Source: Stomorhina lunata
Lineage: Eukaryota; Arthropoda; Insecta; Diptera; Rhiniidae
Direction of reading: 5' to 3'
Assembly: GCA_933228675.1 (NCBI GenBank)
Contig: OW121742.1
Span: 125,651,983-125,715,982, forward strand
Length of the DNA stretch: 64,000 nucleotides
Position 1 is the stretch's first letter. Every line of letters begins with the position of its first letter. The position numbers and the translations under genes are program-made. Shown piece after piece: positions 1 to 12,306 of this stretch. The notes under the pieces were generated by a model. It made no database searches and was not told where the DNA came from. It saw only the letters and a list, made by a program, of their open reading frames with translations.

Positions 1-2
1 GA

Positions 3-3000
3 ACGAATACAACGACAATAATAGCAGCAATACCAATAACGACTTCAACAGCAACAGTAACACCAGCACAGGCAGGTTCGTCGGGTACAAACAACAGTAG
101 TACGAGTCTCAGTTCGTTTGTGTCCATAGACACAGAAACAGCAACAACCTCAAGAGCGGCTGCACAACAACAACTGCAGACACGCAATCAAAATAATCGC
201 GAAAAACAAGTAAAAGGTGAATCAGTAAATAACAATCAAAACACAAACAGCAAGAGCAGCACTAGCAATAATAACAAACCAACAAATACCAGCAGCAGTA
301 ATATCAGCAATAACAATAAAGTAAATCGCAATACAACAGCAGGACACGAAGAAAAAAGAAAACTGCCCCAGGACGGCGGCGAAAGCGGGCGAAAACGAGG
401 CAGTGGTAGTTTAGAAGGCGAGCCCTCAAGTTCTAAGACGAATATGCAAAATTCTGCTTTGAATCCTTCCACATCTTCATCGAGTGCCTCATCGTTCAGT
501 GCTTCGACCGTGGAAAGTGGGGCAGCCATGCCCAATTCCGCTCCCGCCGCTGGCAGTAGTAGCAGTCATGCCACTGACTCCTCTGCTGCCGGCTCTTCGA
601 GTGTCAATAACTCGTCTACATCCACCAATGGACACGATTCCAAACACAATGGATTCACTGCCAACAATACTAATAACAACAACATTAACAACAATAGCAG
701 CACAGAGGCGCCTAACGACGCCTGCGATGACCAAAATAATCATGAAGTAGCAAACAAGACAATTTCCTGGTTAGGCAAGTCCAATCAGGAAATAATACGT
801 CTTATTGGCCAATACTTGCAAGACTTAGGTTTAGAGAAATCTGTCAAAACTCTAATGACAGAGTCTGGGTGCTATTTGGAACATCCTTCGGCTACGAAAT
901 TTCGTGAACATGTCTTATCAGGAGAATGGAATAAGGCAGATGCAGATCTAAAGGTGAGTGAACGAGAAAAACAATAAATAACAAACAAAACAAAGTGCAA
1001 AATACCAAAGTAAACTGAAATACATTTTCACTTAAGTAACATTACCGTCTGTGTGTCAGTCACTTCACTTGCCAGGCAGTTTGTTTGTCCGCCTATCCTT
1101 CCTTTCGTCCCTCTAGTGTAAATGAAACAGTGGGTGTATTTCTAAATTTTATTCATTCAAGTTGTATGTTTATTTTGAATTTTGTATGAATATAGTTTGT
1201 GTTGTTTTCAAGTTGTACATTGCTTTTTTTGGTTTTAATATTTTAGGTATTTTTTTTACGTCTTTACCAATAATATTTCTTGTTATTGTTAAAATTTTCA
1301 GTATTTTTTCTACGTTTTTTCTTTACCCTTAGCTCTATTATTTCCGTGATAATCGCTCTTTGTTTACTTTGTTGGTCATATAAATTTCTTTAATTTGATG
1401 GATTTTTTTCTTCTTTCTGCTTAACTCTCTAACTCTCTCTCTCTCTTTATATATCCCATAAATACTGTCAATGCAATGCTTTTAGAAATTATGTTAGAGC
1501 TTTTTGAAGTTTACAAAGGCAGAACTATTTTTAGTATAGAATCTGGGTCATCAGAATAAGTTTAGTTCATTTTTTAAAACATGGTATTTATACAGGCTGA
1601 AATATTTAGATAGTTCCTACAAACATAAATAGACTACTAATCGGCCCACCTAGATTTGTAGTGATGTAGTGATGTTTATCAAATTGACCTACTTTATCAT
1701 TTTCTTATTTATTTTCTTAACTCCTAGTGCTTTTTGAAATTCGAAAGTTGACAATTCTAATTTATTTTTACTCTCTTTGTTATCTTTTTGTTTTTATTTA
1801 CTTTTTGTATATAATTAAACTCCCCTTTCTCTTCCACCCCAACAAGTGTTTAAAATTTGTTTTACCATCATCATAACATTGATTTTTAGTTTTCTTTATA
1901 CTATTGCATTCATATTATTATTTGCTGAAAGCAGTTATAGCCAGCAGCAGTTGCTGCAGAAATTGACAGTGTCAGGTGTAACTAGAACGTCAATACTCGC
2001 CATATTAGTATCAGCTTTAACAAAACAAGAAATGAGTTCATCTTTTGTTTATAATTACACAATGCCTAAGAATTTATAATATTGTAATAATTTAATACTG
2101 GAGAACTCTTTATGAAAAGTAATGATGACTATCATTCATTTACAAACTTTTACGAAAGGTTTATCAACAATATATCAGCAAAAGTTTTAGTATTATGTAA
2201 AAAATTCAGATTTTTCGAGTATGCTAAAAACATATATGGGAAAGTAATACAATATATAATTTCAATCTTCAACTCAGCTATCCACTGGCTATTGAGTATT
2301 AGGCTATGTAAAACTTCTCTAACTAATACATTTGCCGGAGCCGGAGTTAAAACGTAGGTCCCTTTCAATGAATCTAACGATATAATCGGATGCAGGTAAT
2401 TGTCTGAGAGAAGTTCCCCTTGTTCCAAATGGAATATCGTGGGAATTATGTAATATTTATGGAGTGTTCAGAATAAAATTTGTATTTGTATTAAGTTAAA
2501 AATACGTGTAATGTAAAAATGCTTAAAAGTAAATAATTTAAAAATTCTTTGTACAAATTCTTCTGACATGAGATTGAGAATAAAATTGGAATTTTAGTGT
2601 TTTTATACCCTTCACCAGCATAGGTGGAAAGAGTATATTGGGTCTGTGCTGATTTTTGTAACGCATTATTAGTATACCAATTTTAGTATACCAATCGACT
2701 TAGAATCATTTTCTGAGTTTTTTAACGATGTCCGTCCGGTTGGCTGGCAGGCTGGCTGGTTATCCATATAAGCTTGTTATTATTCTACAGATCGTAACTT
2801 TAAAGATAATTTGATGAAATTTGGCACAGGCTCATTTTCCAAGTTCCAAGGACGATCCCTATACTTTTTGGGTGAAATCGGATGACTATTTCGGGTACCC
2901 CCCATAGGGATGCCTTCCCGGAATAGAGTTTTTGGTCCTTTACAGGCGCAAATTTAGTTATATTTTAATAGTATTCAGCACAAATTTGACCATACCTCCC

Positions 3001-5793
3001 ATACAAGACACATTCTCAAAAGACGTTTATATACACATAAAAGCACAAAAACGTTAATAACTCTAAAGGTAGATGCATTTGATCTCTTAAACTTTGCACA
3101 GATAAATATTTTGTGAATATAAACCAATAACCAAAATTTGGTAACAATCGGTCCACAATTGACTCTAGCTCCCATATCATGACATAAATCTCGAAATTTT
3201 GAAAAAATAGTACATAGTACATAGAAAACTTGTTTAATTGTTGGTCCATATTTTACCTTAGTGGTGAAGGGTATTATATAGTCGGGCTTGATCGACTATA
3301 GCTTTTCTTACTTCTTTATTTAAGAAAACTGCGTCCAGAAATGGTCGAAAATATTATGCTTTTAGAATCCCCTAGAGTATTATCTCCAAAATATTCATTC
3401 TAAAATAGTTTTACCCTTCAGCGCCCAAGATGGATGGATGATGGCATACCCATCGACGCAGAATCCTTAGTTTGGTACAAAAGTAGTAAAATCAAATTAT
3501 TTAGGGTACCTCTCATAGCACTGTCTTTTTGGAACAGTGATTTTTGCCTTTCTTAGCCATAAAATAAACTATTGATTTTGATCTATATTTTACAATAGGG
3601 TCGGTTTTTACCAACTATAGCACATCGTAGTCTTTAGATAATATGGAAAACTGATACAGAAAATGTACAAATGAACCAAAAAAAAACTCTTGGTATAGCA
3701 TTACTTTTTTTATATGTATTTTTTGTTAGAGTACCATTAGCTTTTCTTTTTGAGGCCATTTACTCTTTTTATATCATTTGTTGTTATTGTTAGTACTCTA
3801 TCTGTTGTTATGTTATTGTAATTTTCAAAAGACAAAGAGAATTTCTACAATTTCTTCTACATATTTATGGAAATACTTGAATTTAACAAAACATGCATAC
3901 AAAACGGACGTACTTATGTATGTATGTACGTATATTTTAACTAATCCTCCTTTGTTTTGTTATTGATACACACAGTAATACGATTGTAGCCTTCCACTAC
4001 TCCTTGAGCAGAGGACATTGTTCCCCATTTATTTTATTTGTATCCAATGCCTTTCATTTAGCCTTCGTTTGTTTTTAGGTTTTTGTTTTGTTTCCATTTT
4101 CGTTACCCTCGATTGACTTAAAGTTACTTTGTTATTTTGCGTCTTCTACTGATAAAGTCTTGATGCTATCAGTTAAATAAATTTGTATTAAAATCAATTT
4201 TAATGTAAAATCTTGAATTTATAAGATTTAAATTTCTTTAACAAGTTTTTGTTGTAATTTTTTATTGTGTTCTAGGAACTCGAGCCCCTGATAGACAATG
4301 GCAAATCATCGACCATAACCGAAATGAAATTCATTTTGTTGGAACAAAAATATTTGGAAAATCTAGATGATGGCTGTCCTCTGGATGCCTTGCATGTACT
4401 GCGCAATGAGTTGACGCCATTGCAGCATAATATTTCACGTGTCCACCAATTGTCCTCGTACATGATGTGTTCTAATAATCACGACTTGTATCAACGTGCC
4501 AAATGGGAAGGCAAGGGTATACTGTCAAGAGCTTTGGTTATGGAACGTCTGCAAACGTTTTTGCCACCTTCGGTTATGATGGCGCCACGCCGTCTACGTT
4601 CATTGCTACAACAGGCCGTTGAATTGCAGACTCAGAATTGTTTGTTCCATGACATGGCCTGGGAGACTAATTTGGAAAATGTTTCGCTGCTAACAGATCA
4701 TTGTTGTGCTACAGATGGTTTTCCTCTGCAAACCATACAAATACTATCCGATCACTGTGATGAGGTGTGGTTTTGTAAGTTTTCACCCGATGGCCTTAAG
4801 TTGGCCACTGGCAGTAAGGATGGCGCCGTCATAATATGGGATGTTGATCCCTATAAACTGCAGTTGAAACAGCGTCGCCTCTTGGACTGCCAGTCTCAAG
4901 TGAGTGTGGCTTTTATTAGCTGGAGTCCCGATTCGAAGTTGGTATTAATTGTGGGATCTGAAGATTCAACTGAAGTGTGTATTTTCAATGTGGACGATGG
5001 ACGTTTGCTGATGAAAATGAACAATATGAATCAGGAGGATAGTTTGTCGTGTGGTTCATTTAATCGTGATGGTACCCGCTTTGTTTGTGGCGGCCAAAAG
5101 GGACAATTCTATTTGTGCGATCTCAAGGGCACGGTACTGGAGTCATGGGAAGGTGTACGCATTAATAGCGTCGCTTTCCGTTCAGATAATAAGACTATAC
5201 TAGCCGCTGATAATCACTACCGCATAAGGGGGTAAGTGAAAATTTGTTTATGTACTACACAACTGTTTATAACAAAACATTACACACATTTAACTCCTAT
5301 TTTTAGGTACAACTTTGATAGCCCACGCACAGACTTCGATGTTCTCAAGGAGTCACATCCAATTATGACCTTTTCAGTTAATTCTGCTGATCGCCTGGCT
5401 CTACTTAATGTTTCTAGTCAGGGCCTGCATTTGTGGGACATCGAAGACAAATGCATTGTGCGTAGCTTTCAGGGCATACGTCAAAGTAATTTCGCCATAC
5501 ACTCATGTTTCGGCGGCGTCAACGAAAGTTTTGTGGCCAGCGGAAGTGAAGACAAACACGTATGCATTTGGCACATTAAGCGTGAAGAACCTTTGGCCAA
5601 ATTAGCTGGTCATGCCAAGACTGTTAATTGTGTATCCTGGAATCCTGTATATCCCTCATTGTTGGCTTCGGCCTCAGATGATTCGACTGTGCGCATCTGG
5701 GGGCCCACAGCACCTCACAATATAAATGCAACGCCTGAGAGTGATGATTGTTCATCATGTTCCTCTTCGTCTTCATGGAATATGACTTCCTAG
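3..5793 (+). CDS. WDR26: WDR26 homologue, CTLH/GID ubiquitin-ligase scaffold, 5' partial
   Basis: Coding exons are 3-953, 4276-5231 and 5307-5793 (TAG stop), giving at least 797 residues. The reading frame is open back to base 3 with no ATG, so the true start lies upstream. Residues 1 to about 255 are low-complexity Ser/Asn/Thr/Gln. A LisH motif ([18 protein letters not shown], about residues 265-282) leads into CTLH ([20 protein letters not shown]), which crosses the first splice. WD40 repeats follow from about residue 472 ([26 protein letters not shown]) to the C-terminal [14 protein letters not shown]. Order and wording match animal WDR26 throughout; I believe the Drosophila orthologue is CG7611. 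The family recruits substrates to the CTLH/GID E3 ligase; that role is known from relatives, not seen here. Splices are AAG/GTGAGT...TTCTAG (phase 0) and GGG/GTAAGT...TTTTAG, and both preserve frame. It converges on ARV1. Confidence 0.95.
2268..2455 (+). mobile_element. 5'-truncated tRNA-derived SINE copy
   Basis: Matches the 3' two thirds of the full copies at 33692-34020 and 12037-12306 (CACTGG(C/T)TATTGAGTATTAG, then CTGAGAGAAGT and CCTTGTTCCAA). The tRNA-like head is missing and the sequence has diverged, so this is an old fragment in the WDR26 intron. Confidence 0.75.
2600..3313 (+). mobile_element. DINE-1-like non-autonomous Helentron (copy 1)
   Basis: Begins TTTTATACCCTTCACC and contains the GATGTCCGTCCGG segment. 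Near the 3' end GTGAAGGGTAT inverts the 5' motif. It finishes with a hairpin (TATAGTCG 3277-3284, loop of 8, CGACTATA 3293-3300) followed by GCTTTTCTTACTT. This layout is that of Drosophila INE-1/DINE-1: subterminal ATACCC inverted repeats, a GTCCGTCC block and a terminal AGTCG...CGACT hairpin. No coding capacity is seen. Confidence 0.75.
3409..3628 (+). mobile_element. Decayed DINE-1-like fragment
   Basis: Starts TTTTACCCTTCA and ends GGTCGGTTTTTACCAACTATAGC, a decayed version of the 5' motif and 3' hairpin of the copy just upstream. The middle has lost most recognisable segments. Confidence 0.4.
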
Positions 5794-6600
5794 AGCCTAA
5801 AGACACCAAGAAACGTAGCAGCCATGTGATCAGAGTGGCGATATTATTTTAGTTGATATAAGGATAAGAAATGAAAAAAAAAACGGATTGATTATACACA
5901 ACCCCTAAACCTTTGTTGTAAGAATTTCATTTAGCCTTTAAGAGATACAATCTAGAACGTATTGTTTAGTTAAAGAAAAAGAAAACTTAAAACACACACA
6001 CACTAAGGAAACGGAAAAGAAACGATAACTGAATGGCAAGCAAATTCTATTAGGAATTAGAAAGGCATACGAGAGTATTTTCGTGCAAATATTAGAAAAC
6101 GGAATGAATATTGAAACAATTATATAGATTTACATAATAAAAAGCTAAGCATTACTATATACTACAATATATTGTAAGAAATATACATACAAACAAAATA
6201 AATAGGGTAGAGGTGAATGAATGCGAGATAGGAAAGGAAGTCATGAAACGAAGTTAAATAAACTTAAACAGAAAAAGAGAAATGTTTCCAAAATTATTGA
6301 TGACAAACATCAATTGAAAAAAAAGTTTTAAAAGAACAAAATAATCGTTAGAAAAGAAATTATACTAAAAATCATTATCACCATCATCACCTAAAACTAA
6401 TTTAGTTACATATTTTTATTAATACAAAACACCTACATATAGTTTTTTTTTAATTTTTAACTTGCTCCTCTTGGGAGTTCAACGTTCGTTTTTATCTATT
6501 TAGATAATTAAATACATAGATTTTTTTAATTTTAGTTTTCAACATCGTTTACATTATCCTCGAAGTGATTATGGTAAATAAAAGATAAAGCGTTTAACTT
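5794..6600 (+). other. WDR26 3' UTR with several poly(A) signals
   Basis: A-rich sequence after the stop with AATAAA hexamers at 6197-6202, 6257-6262 and 6577-6582. Which is used cannot be told. The stretch on to 7265 is A/T-rich intergenic sequence with no feature I can support. Confidence 0.55.
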
Positions 6601-7269
6601 CAAAATACGTTTAAAAAATACTAATTAAACGTAAATTCGAAGCATAAAGGTTCGTTTAAAAAGTAGTTATTAATTAATTTTTAATGTAAGCCCATTAACA
6701 ACCTAAGGATTGATAAATAGTTCTTCACTCACTCACCCTCTCTCTGTCTCTTTTACACAATTTCTGTTAACAAATTCTCTTGTGATGATAAATCATTTAG
6801 GGAAGAGCAGAAAAATTTCAATGTCAACAATTGAGAAATCAACATAAATAATAATAATAATATATTTAAGTGATTACAAAATTAAAAAGAAAATACAAAA
6901 TAATATTCATAAACTAAACGAATTAATAGTGATATAAGACATATTTTTAAATTGAATTATAAAAACAAATAAAAACGAAAATACCCAGAGGAAAACAAAA
7001 ACATAATTTTCATCAATAGAACTACAAAAACAACTACATAATTAATAAAAAATTGAACTTCATATAAGAAAAAAATCATAATCAAGTAATAAAACTAATA
7101 AAATTAGATATAAAAATCATTAAAACAAATTTAATGAGATTTTTTTATTTTGTGACTTACTTGTGGATTAAACTGTTATACTATGTATTATCGGCACAAA
7201 AGAAAAGAACAAAAAAAAATCGTCGTTTTTAACACTTTTAACTAAAATAGGTATTTTTTTAATTTCTCC

Positions 7270-7570
7270 ATTTTTTTTTAAATATTTTTATCAAAAATTT
7301 TTCTATAGACAATTTTTTTATCAAAAATTTTCTATAGAAAATTTTTTTATCAAAAATTTTTCTATAGACAATTTTTTTATCAAAAATTTTCTATAGAAAA
7401 TTTTTTTATCAAAAATTTTTCTAAGAAAAATATTTTGATCGAAAATTTTTCTATAGAAAAATATTTTTGTCGAAAATTTTCACAAAAAAATATTTTTATC
7501 GAGAAATTTTCTATAAAAAATAATTTTTATCGAAAAATTTATCAAAAAATTTTCTATAAAAAAATAATTT
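7270..7570 (+). repeat. Satellite-like family A block 1
   Basis: Tandem units of 29-30 bp built from TTTTATCAAAAA and TTTCTATAGAAAA modules. CTATAG recurs at 7303, 7332, 7362 and 7391. Units alternate between CTATAGACAA and CTATAGAAAA, suggesting a dimeric repeat. The same family fills 44200-46790 and 53780-54895, and 40530-42400 in inverse orientation. Confidence 0.9.
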
Positions 7571-7856
7571 GTCTAGAAAATATAAAAATCTAAAATTGTT
7601 TAATTTTAGAATTAATTTTACGAAAATTACAAAAATTCTTCTGCTTCTGGTGAAATGGGCTGCCGACGCCTTGTTATAACATAACCTAGCATTCAAAATT
7701 CAACTTTTTGCGTTATATTTCATCTTCCCTCTATTTTTTTTCTGAATACTAAAACGATTGAAATTTATTAGAAAAAAAAAAAAATATTAAAATATCCATT
7801 TTTAATCTTATAATATCCTTGGAACGGGTTCGATTTTGTTAAAGTTGGAAAATATA

Positions 7857-8204
7857 CATGTCACAAATTCCGTTCGGAATTGAAGTCATTCCGTAGTTGA
7901 ATTCCGATCGAAATGGTGATTCTGTAGATTCCAAAAAAATTTGAAATCTCCAAAAATTTTACATGAAACGATTTTTTCAATTGAAATCAGTAACTCTATC
8001 TTCGTTTCAACAAAAAACGCTGATTAATTAAAGAAACTGTTCAAATATTAAATAAACAAAAAAAAAAAAAAAACTTACAAATTCAATTCCACTTTGAAAA
8101 CAGAAAGTCGTTTCATTCCGAAAAATATTTTGGTTTTTCTTTTTCTATAGAAGGAAAATACGGCATTCATTCCACTTCCGAACGGAATTATGTTCTGTGA
8201 CATG
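7857..8204. mobile_element. MITE with CATGTCACA / ATTCCGTTCGGAA inverted ends
   Basis: The left end reads CATGTCACA followed by ATTCCGTTCGGAATTG. The right end inverted reads CATGTCACAGAACATAATTC then CGTTCGGAAGTGG. Arms agree apart from a small indel. The interior (348 bp in all) has no coding capacity. No clear target duplication was found, so the superfamily is not assigned. Confidence 0.55.
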
Positions 8205-8292
8205 GCTGTATATTACGAGAAAAAAATACTTTGGGAAGTACCCCAACATTTTGAACAATTTTATTTATTTATAACACTGTTGTTTTTAAATA

Positions 8293-8298
8293 TTTATT
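8293..8298 (-). terminator. ARV1 poly(A) signal
   Basis: AATAAA on the minus strand about 60 nt beyond the ARV1 stop codon, the usual place for 3'-end formation. Confidence 0.6.
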
Positions 8299-8358
8299 GA
8301 AAGTCGTCGTCTGACAAAATAATGGACTTAATTTAATATAAATACATAAATCCCCAGT

Positions 8359-9275
8359 TTAACTTTGAGCAAACTTTTCCACCATATACAAGGACAAATG
8401 CTGCATTATAAACTCTTTGGCTATGTACATGGGTAAAACAACCAGAGATGCTTGCAAAAACCGCAATCGTGTCACCACTACATACACAAATATCAGGGAA
8501 CACAAATGATGGCCAGTAACTAAAGTACGATGTAAGGCAGCACCGAAATCGGTAGTATTTTCACGCCACAGGATGATAGGCAAGAGAAAGAATTTTGAAA
8601 AGCTGGCCAAAACATTGGCTTTCAAAAGAAGGAAACCAAAGGATTGAAAGCCCACATTTAAAAGCATATTCTTTCTCATTGTAACAGTGGCCAGTAGAAG
8701 CAAGGCAGTGCAAAGTAAGTAATCTGCAAAATTATATTATTAGTAACGAAATTAAGTTGAAATGTATTTAGGGCTACTTGCCACATATATTTTGTGCACA
8801 GCACAAATAAAATCCATGTTCATTCAGCAAAATGGAGTGCGACATGTCAATATTACTGTGTTCACGTTTGTCGCGCCATAAGGTAAACGACTCCAGCAGC
8901 AAAAGCATTAAAGATAATTTCCAAAATAGCTGGAATTAGAAAAACTTAAAAATATTAAACAAATTAAGTTTCATAATAATAACCTTAAAGTCCCGATTAA
9001 ATAGGGCATGTCTATAGGCCTCTTGGGATAGTAGCACGGAATCTACTAAGATAATGACCGGTTCGAACTCTATGTACTTATCGGCCACTTTATGACATTT
9101 TTCCTTGAATAAAAAAAGAAAAAATATTAATTTGGATTTTATGGCTTTCGCTTTCAATTTAATTTAAACCTACACAATTGACCGTTTTTACTGTGTTAGT
9201 GTATTTTTTAAATAATTCCTTAACCTTTTGGCCACAATTTATGCAAACATAGGTTTTCTCTTTGGTTTTGGACAT
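8359..9275 (-). CDS. ARV1: ARV1 homologue, ER lipid/sterol homeostasis protein
   Basis: Four exons on the minus strand: 9275-9174, 9103-8984, 8929-8782 and 8723-8359 (TAA stop), giving 244 residues against 271 in human ARV1. The N-terminal zinc ribbon is C11-IN-C14 and C34-EK-C37, split by intron 1. The ARV1 signature YIEFEPVIILVDSVLLSQEA then AYRHALFN follows directly. Hydrophobic, probably membrane-spanning stretches are LFWKLSLMLLLLE, YLLCTALLLLATV, the SFGFLLLKANVL region and LCSLIFVYVVV. Family members sit in the ER membrane and affect sterol distribution and GPI-anchor synthesis; this is family knowledge. Introns 1 and 2 (70 and 54 bp) are GT-AG. The last (8781-8724, 58 bp) keeps the frame only with a GCAAGT donor. 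It converges on WDR26. Confidence 0.92.
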
Positions 9276-9654
9276 TTTTTGCAATTTGTTATTAATAAAA
9301 AGTCATTTGAAAAAATTTTCTTGATTTGTTGTTAAATTTTGTGCAGTTTATGCATAGAAAAATTAGAGCAAAACAAAAAGAAAACAGTTGAGGATAGTGA
9401 GAAAAGATATTGAGTAATGGGTATTTATATAGAAAGTGACTGAACTAAAAGGTTTGTGACTTAGATAAATAGACATATTAATACTGAAAAGCTGCCAGAT
9501 TAGCCTTATTTTGTAGAAAAACGTTAATTTTTGAAATCTTAAGATGAATTAAAAAAATATGTTATAGAATTAAAAATAAAAGGGTTACCATTAAAATCTA
9601 AAAATGTAGTATGTATGTTGTAAACAATTCTAAATAGAAAAAGGTTTATATGTA
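9276..9654. other. ARV1 upstream region
   Basis: AT-rich flank upstream of the ARV1 start. No TATA box or other element I can support; the family B array begins at about 9655. Confidence 0.4.
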
Positions 9655-11250
9655 TTTGTTTTTTTTATAGAAACTGTTATATAGTTGTAGAAAACTGTTA
9701 TACAATTAAAGTTTTCTGAAGACTGTTATGTAGTAAAAGTTTTCTATAGAAAACTGTTATACAGTAAAAGTTTCTTGAAAGAAACTGTTATACACAAAAA
9801 GTTTTCTATAGAAAACTGTTATACAGTTAATTTGTTCTATAGAAAACTGTTATACAGTAAACATTTTCTTTAGCAGACTGTTTTTCAGTGAACGCATTTT
9901 ATAGAAAACTGTTATACAATACATGTTTTCTATACAAAAGTTTTTTTTTTAACTGGTATAGAGTAAATGTTTTCTATAGAAAACTGTTATACAGTAAACG
10001 TTAAAAAAACTGTTATACTGTAAAAGTTTTTTATAGAAAACTGTTATACAGTAAATGTTTTCTATTAAAAACTGTTATAAAAAAGGTTTACAGTAACATT
10101 TTTTACAGAAAACTGTCATAAGTAAAAGTTTTCTATAGAAAACTGTTATACAATGAATAAACAATACATGCTTTCTATAGAAAACTGTTATACAGTAAAA
10201 GTTTTCTGTAGAAAACGTTTATACCGTTAAAGTTTTCTTTTAAAAAACTGTTATACAGTAAAAGTTTTTTATAGAAAACTGTTATACAGTAAACATTTTC
10301 TACACAAAAGCTATTTTACAGTAAATTTTTTCGTTAAAAAACTGTTATACAGTAATTTTTTTCTATTTAAAACTGTTATACAGTGAATGTTTTCTATAAA
10401 AAACAGTAAACAGTAAAAGTTTTTTTCTTAGAAAACTTATACAGTAAATATTTTCTATAGAAACTGTTATACAGTTAATGTTTTCTATAGAAAACTGTTA
10501 TACAGCAAAAGTTTTCATTAAAAAAACTGTTATACACAAAAATGTTGAAATAGAAAACTGTTACACAGTAAAGTTTTTCCATAGAAAACTGTTATACAAT
10601 AAACATTTTCTGTACAAAACCGTTTTTCAGTGAAAACTTTCTATAGAAAACTGTTATACAATACATGTTTTCTATAGAAAACAGTTATACAAAAAAGTTA
10701 CACAGTAAAAGTTTTTTTACAAAAAACTATAGAAAACTGTTATACAGTGAATGTTTTCTATAGAAAACTGTTGTACAGTAAAAGTTTTCTATAGAAAACT
10801 GTTATACAGTGAAAGTTTTTTTGTATAAAACTGTCATACAGTAAAGGTTTTTTATATAAAACTGTTATGCAGTAAACATTTTCTATAAAAAACTGTTATA
10901 CAGTAAACGTTTTTTTAGAAAACTGTTATACAGTAAAAGATTTTTATAAAAAACTGTTATACAGTAAATGTTTTCTACAGAAAGCTGTTACACAGAAAAA
11001 GGTTTTTTATAGAAAACTGTTATACAGTGAATGTTTTCTATAAAAAAAAGTTATACAGTAAATGTTTTCTATAGAAAACTTTTATACAGTAAAAAATATC
11101 TTTTAAAAAAACTGTTATACAGTAAACATTTTTAACTGTTATACACTAAACATTTTCTATAAAAAAACTGTTATACACTACGAGTTTTCTATGGAAAGCT
11201 GTTATAAAAACTTTATGAACATGAACTGTTATACAGTAAAAGTTTTCTAG
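9655..11250 (+). repeat. Satellite-like family B array
   Basis: About 50 tandem units near 31 bp, each a TTTTCTATAGAAAA palindrome followed by ACTGTTATACAGT, itself an inverted repeat (ACTGT, TAT, ACAGT). Spacers read AAAAG or AATG. Units carry frequent small substitutions and some lack one module. It shares the CTATAGAAAA module with family A, so the two may be related. It lies just upstream of ARV1. Confidence 0.9.
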
Positions 11251-11957
11251 GCCATTGTTTTTGCTACAAAATCTTAAATCGAATATTATTTGTTCTCATC
11301 GTTCATGTCTGCATATTGTGTGTATCCTCATTTATTCCTGTTCGCAGGATTAATACAAAAGCTTGTAAAAAATGCGTAATAAGTTTGTACGCAAATAATT
11401 ACTATAAATGTTTGTTTTTGCTGTCTTTGTGTGGCTTTTATTCTTTTTTCGTACATATTTATAAATTCAGTTTTTTTAACATTTGGTTTGTTTTTTTTTT
11501 TTTGATATTTGTTATTCAGTGTGTAATTGCAAAAATGTGTAATTAAGTCCTTTGTGTTTTATTTTTTCGCATGGTTTCCACGTATCATGTAGTCTTTGTG
11601 GGTTTATTTAAAAAAAAAGTTGAGAAAAAACTTAATCGCAATAATGGCGGTAGTGGAAAAGGTAAATTAAGGGGTAAAAATGGACGATTGCCCGTAAAAC
11701 TAAGGAAGAGTTTAAAATAAACTTAATTTTAATTTATAATTGGGAAAAATTAAAAAAAATTCAAAGTCCGACAGCTTAAAAGGTTAAGGCTTGCAGATAA
11801 TCTAATGTAATCTTGCAGAAACTAAAAAAATGCTCAAAATCCGTTAGAAAGTAACATAAAATGTTAACCTTTGAAATGTAAATAAACTTCCTTAATCAAT
11901 AATCTGGCAACTTTGGGCATTAAGTGTTACCAAAGTGCTAAGCAAATGTTATAAAAT

Positions 11958-11960
<3 letters not shown>
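11251..11960. other. Unannotated AT-rich interval
   Basis: T-rich unique sequence. Its short open frames (for example 11316-11546) are compositionally random; I see no gene. Confidence 0.4.

Positions 11961-12036
<76 letters not shown>
11961..12036. repeat. (TA)n microsatellite at SINE 3' end
   Basis: About 37 uninterrupted TA dinucleotides abutting the 3' end of the minus-strand SINE at 12037, consistent with a SINE tail that expanded. Confidence 0.9.
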
Positions 12037-12039
<3 letters not shown>

Positions 12040-12306
12040 CCCCGACAACATTCCAATTGGAACAAGGGGTACTTCTCTCAGACAATGAGCTGCATCCGAC
12101 GTTTTAACGCCGGCTCCGAACGGTAAATGCATTACTTGGAGAAGTTTTACATAGCCTAATACTCAATAACCAGTGGCTAGCTGAGTTATGAGGTGAACCG
12201 CCGCTTTTTTGAAAATTTATTTTTTCAAGTGAGTCTGGCCAGGGACCGAACTTGGGCATCTGGTATGCTAGGCGGATGACTAACCTGCTACACCACGGCG
12301 GTTCGA
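12037..12306 (-). mobile_element. tRNA-derived SINE, full length
   Basis: Read on the minus strand it starts CCGCCGTGGTGTAGCAGG (A box TGGTGTAGCAG), continues through an Ala-tRNA-like CGCCTAGCATACCAGA and a B box GTTCGGTCC (one mismatch to consensus), then the body shared with the other two copies, and ends GGGGAATTATATA into the (TA)n run. GACTA flanks both sides, a possible short target duplication. Confidence 0.85.

Larger units (their letters stand above)
954..4275 (+). other. WDR26 intron 1 (3.3 kb)
   Basis: GTGAGT donor at 954 and TTCTAG acceptor ending at 4275. It is T-rich and hosts a truncated SINE, a DINE-1-like element and a decayed relative of it (listed separately). I see no exon between them; the short reading frames inside lack coding character. 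Confidence 0.9.

Noticed and set aside
236..535. Minus-strand Leu-rich frame opposite WDR26 exon 1
   Set aside because: Mirror of the Asn/Ser codon repeats of the real exon.
11935..12132. Tyr-Ile repeat proteins across the (TA)n run, and likewise at 39471-39773
   Set aside because: Simple-sequence artefact.
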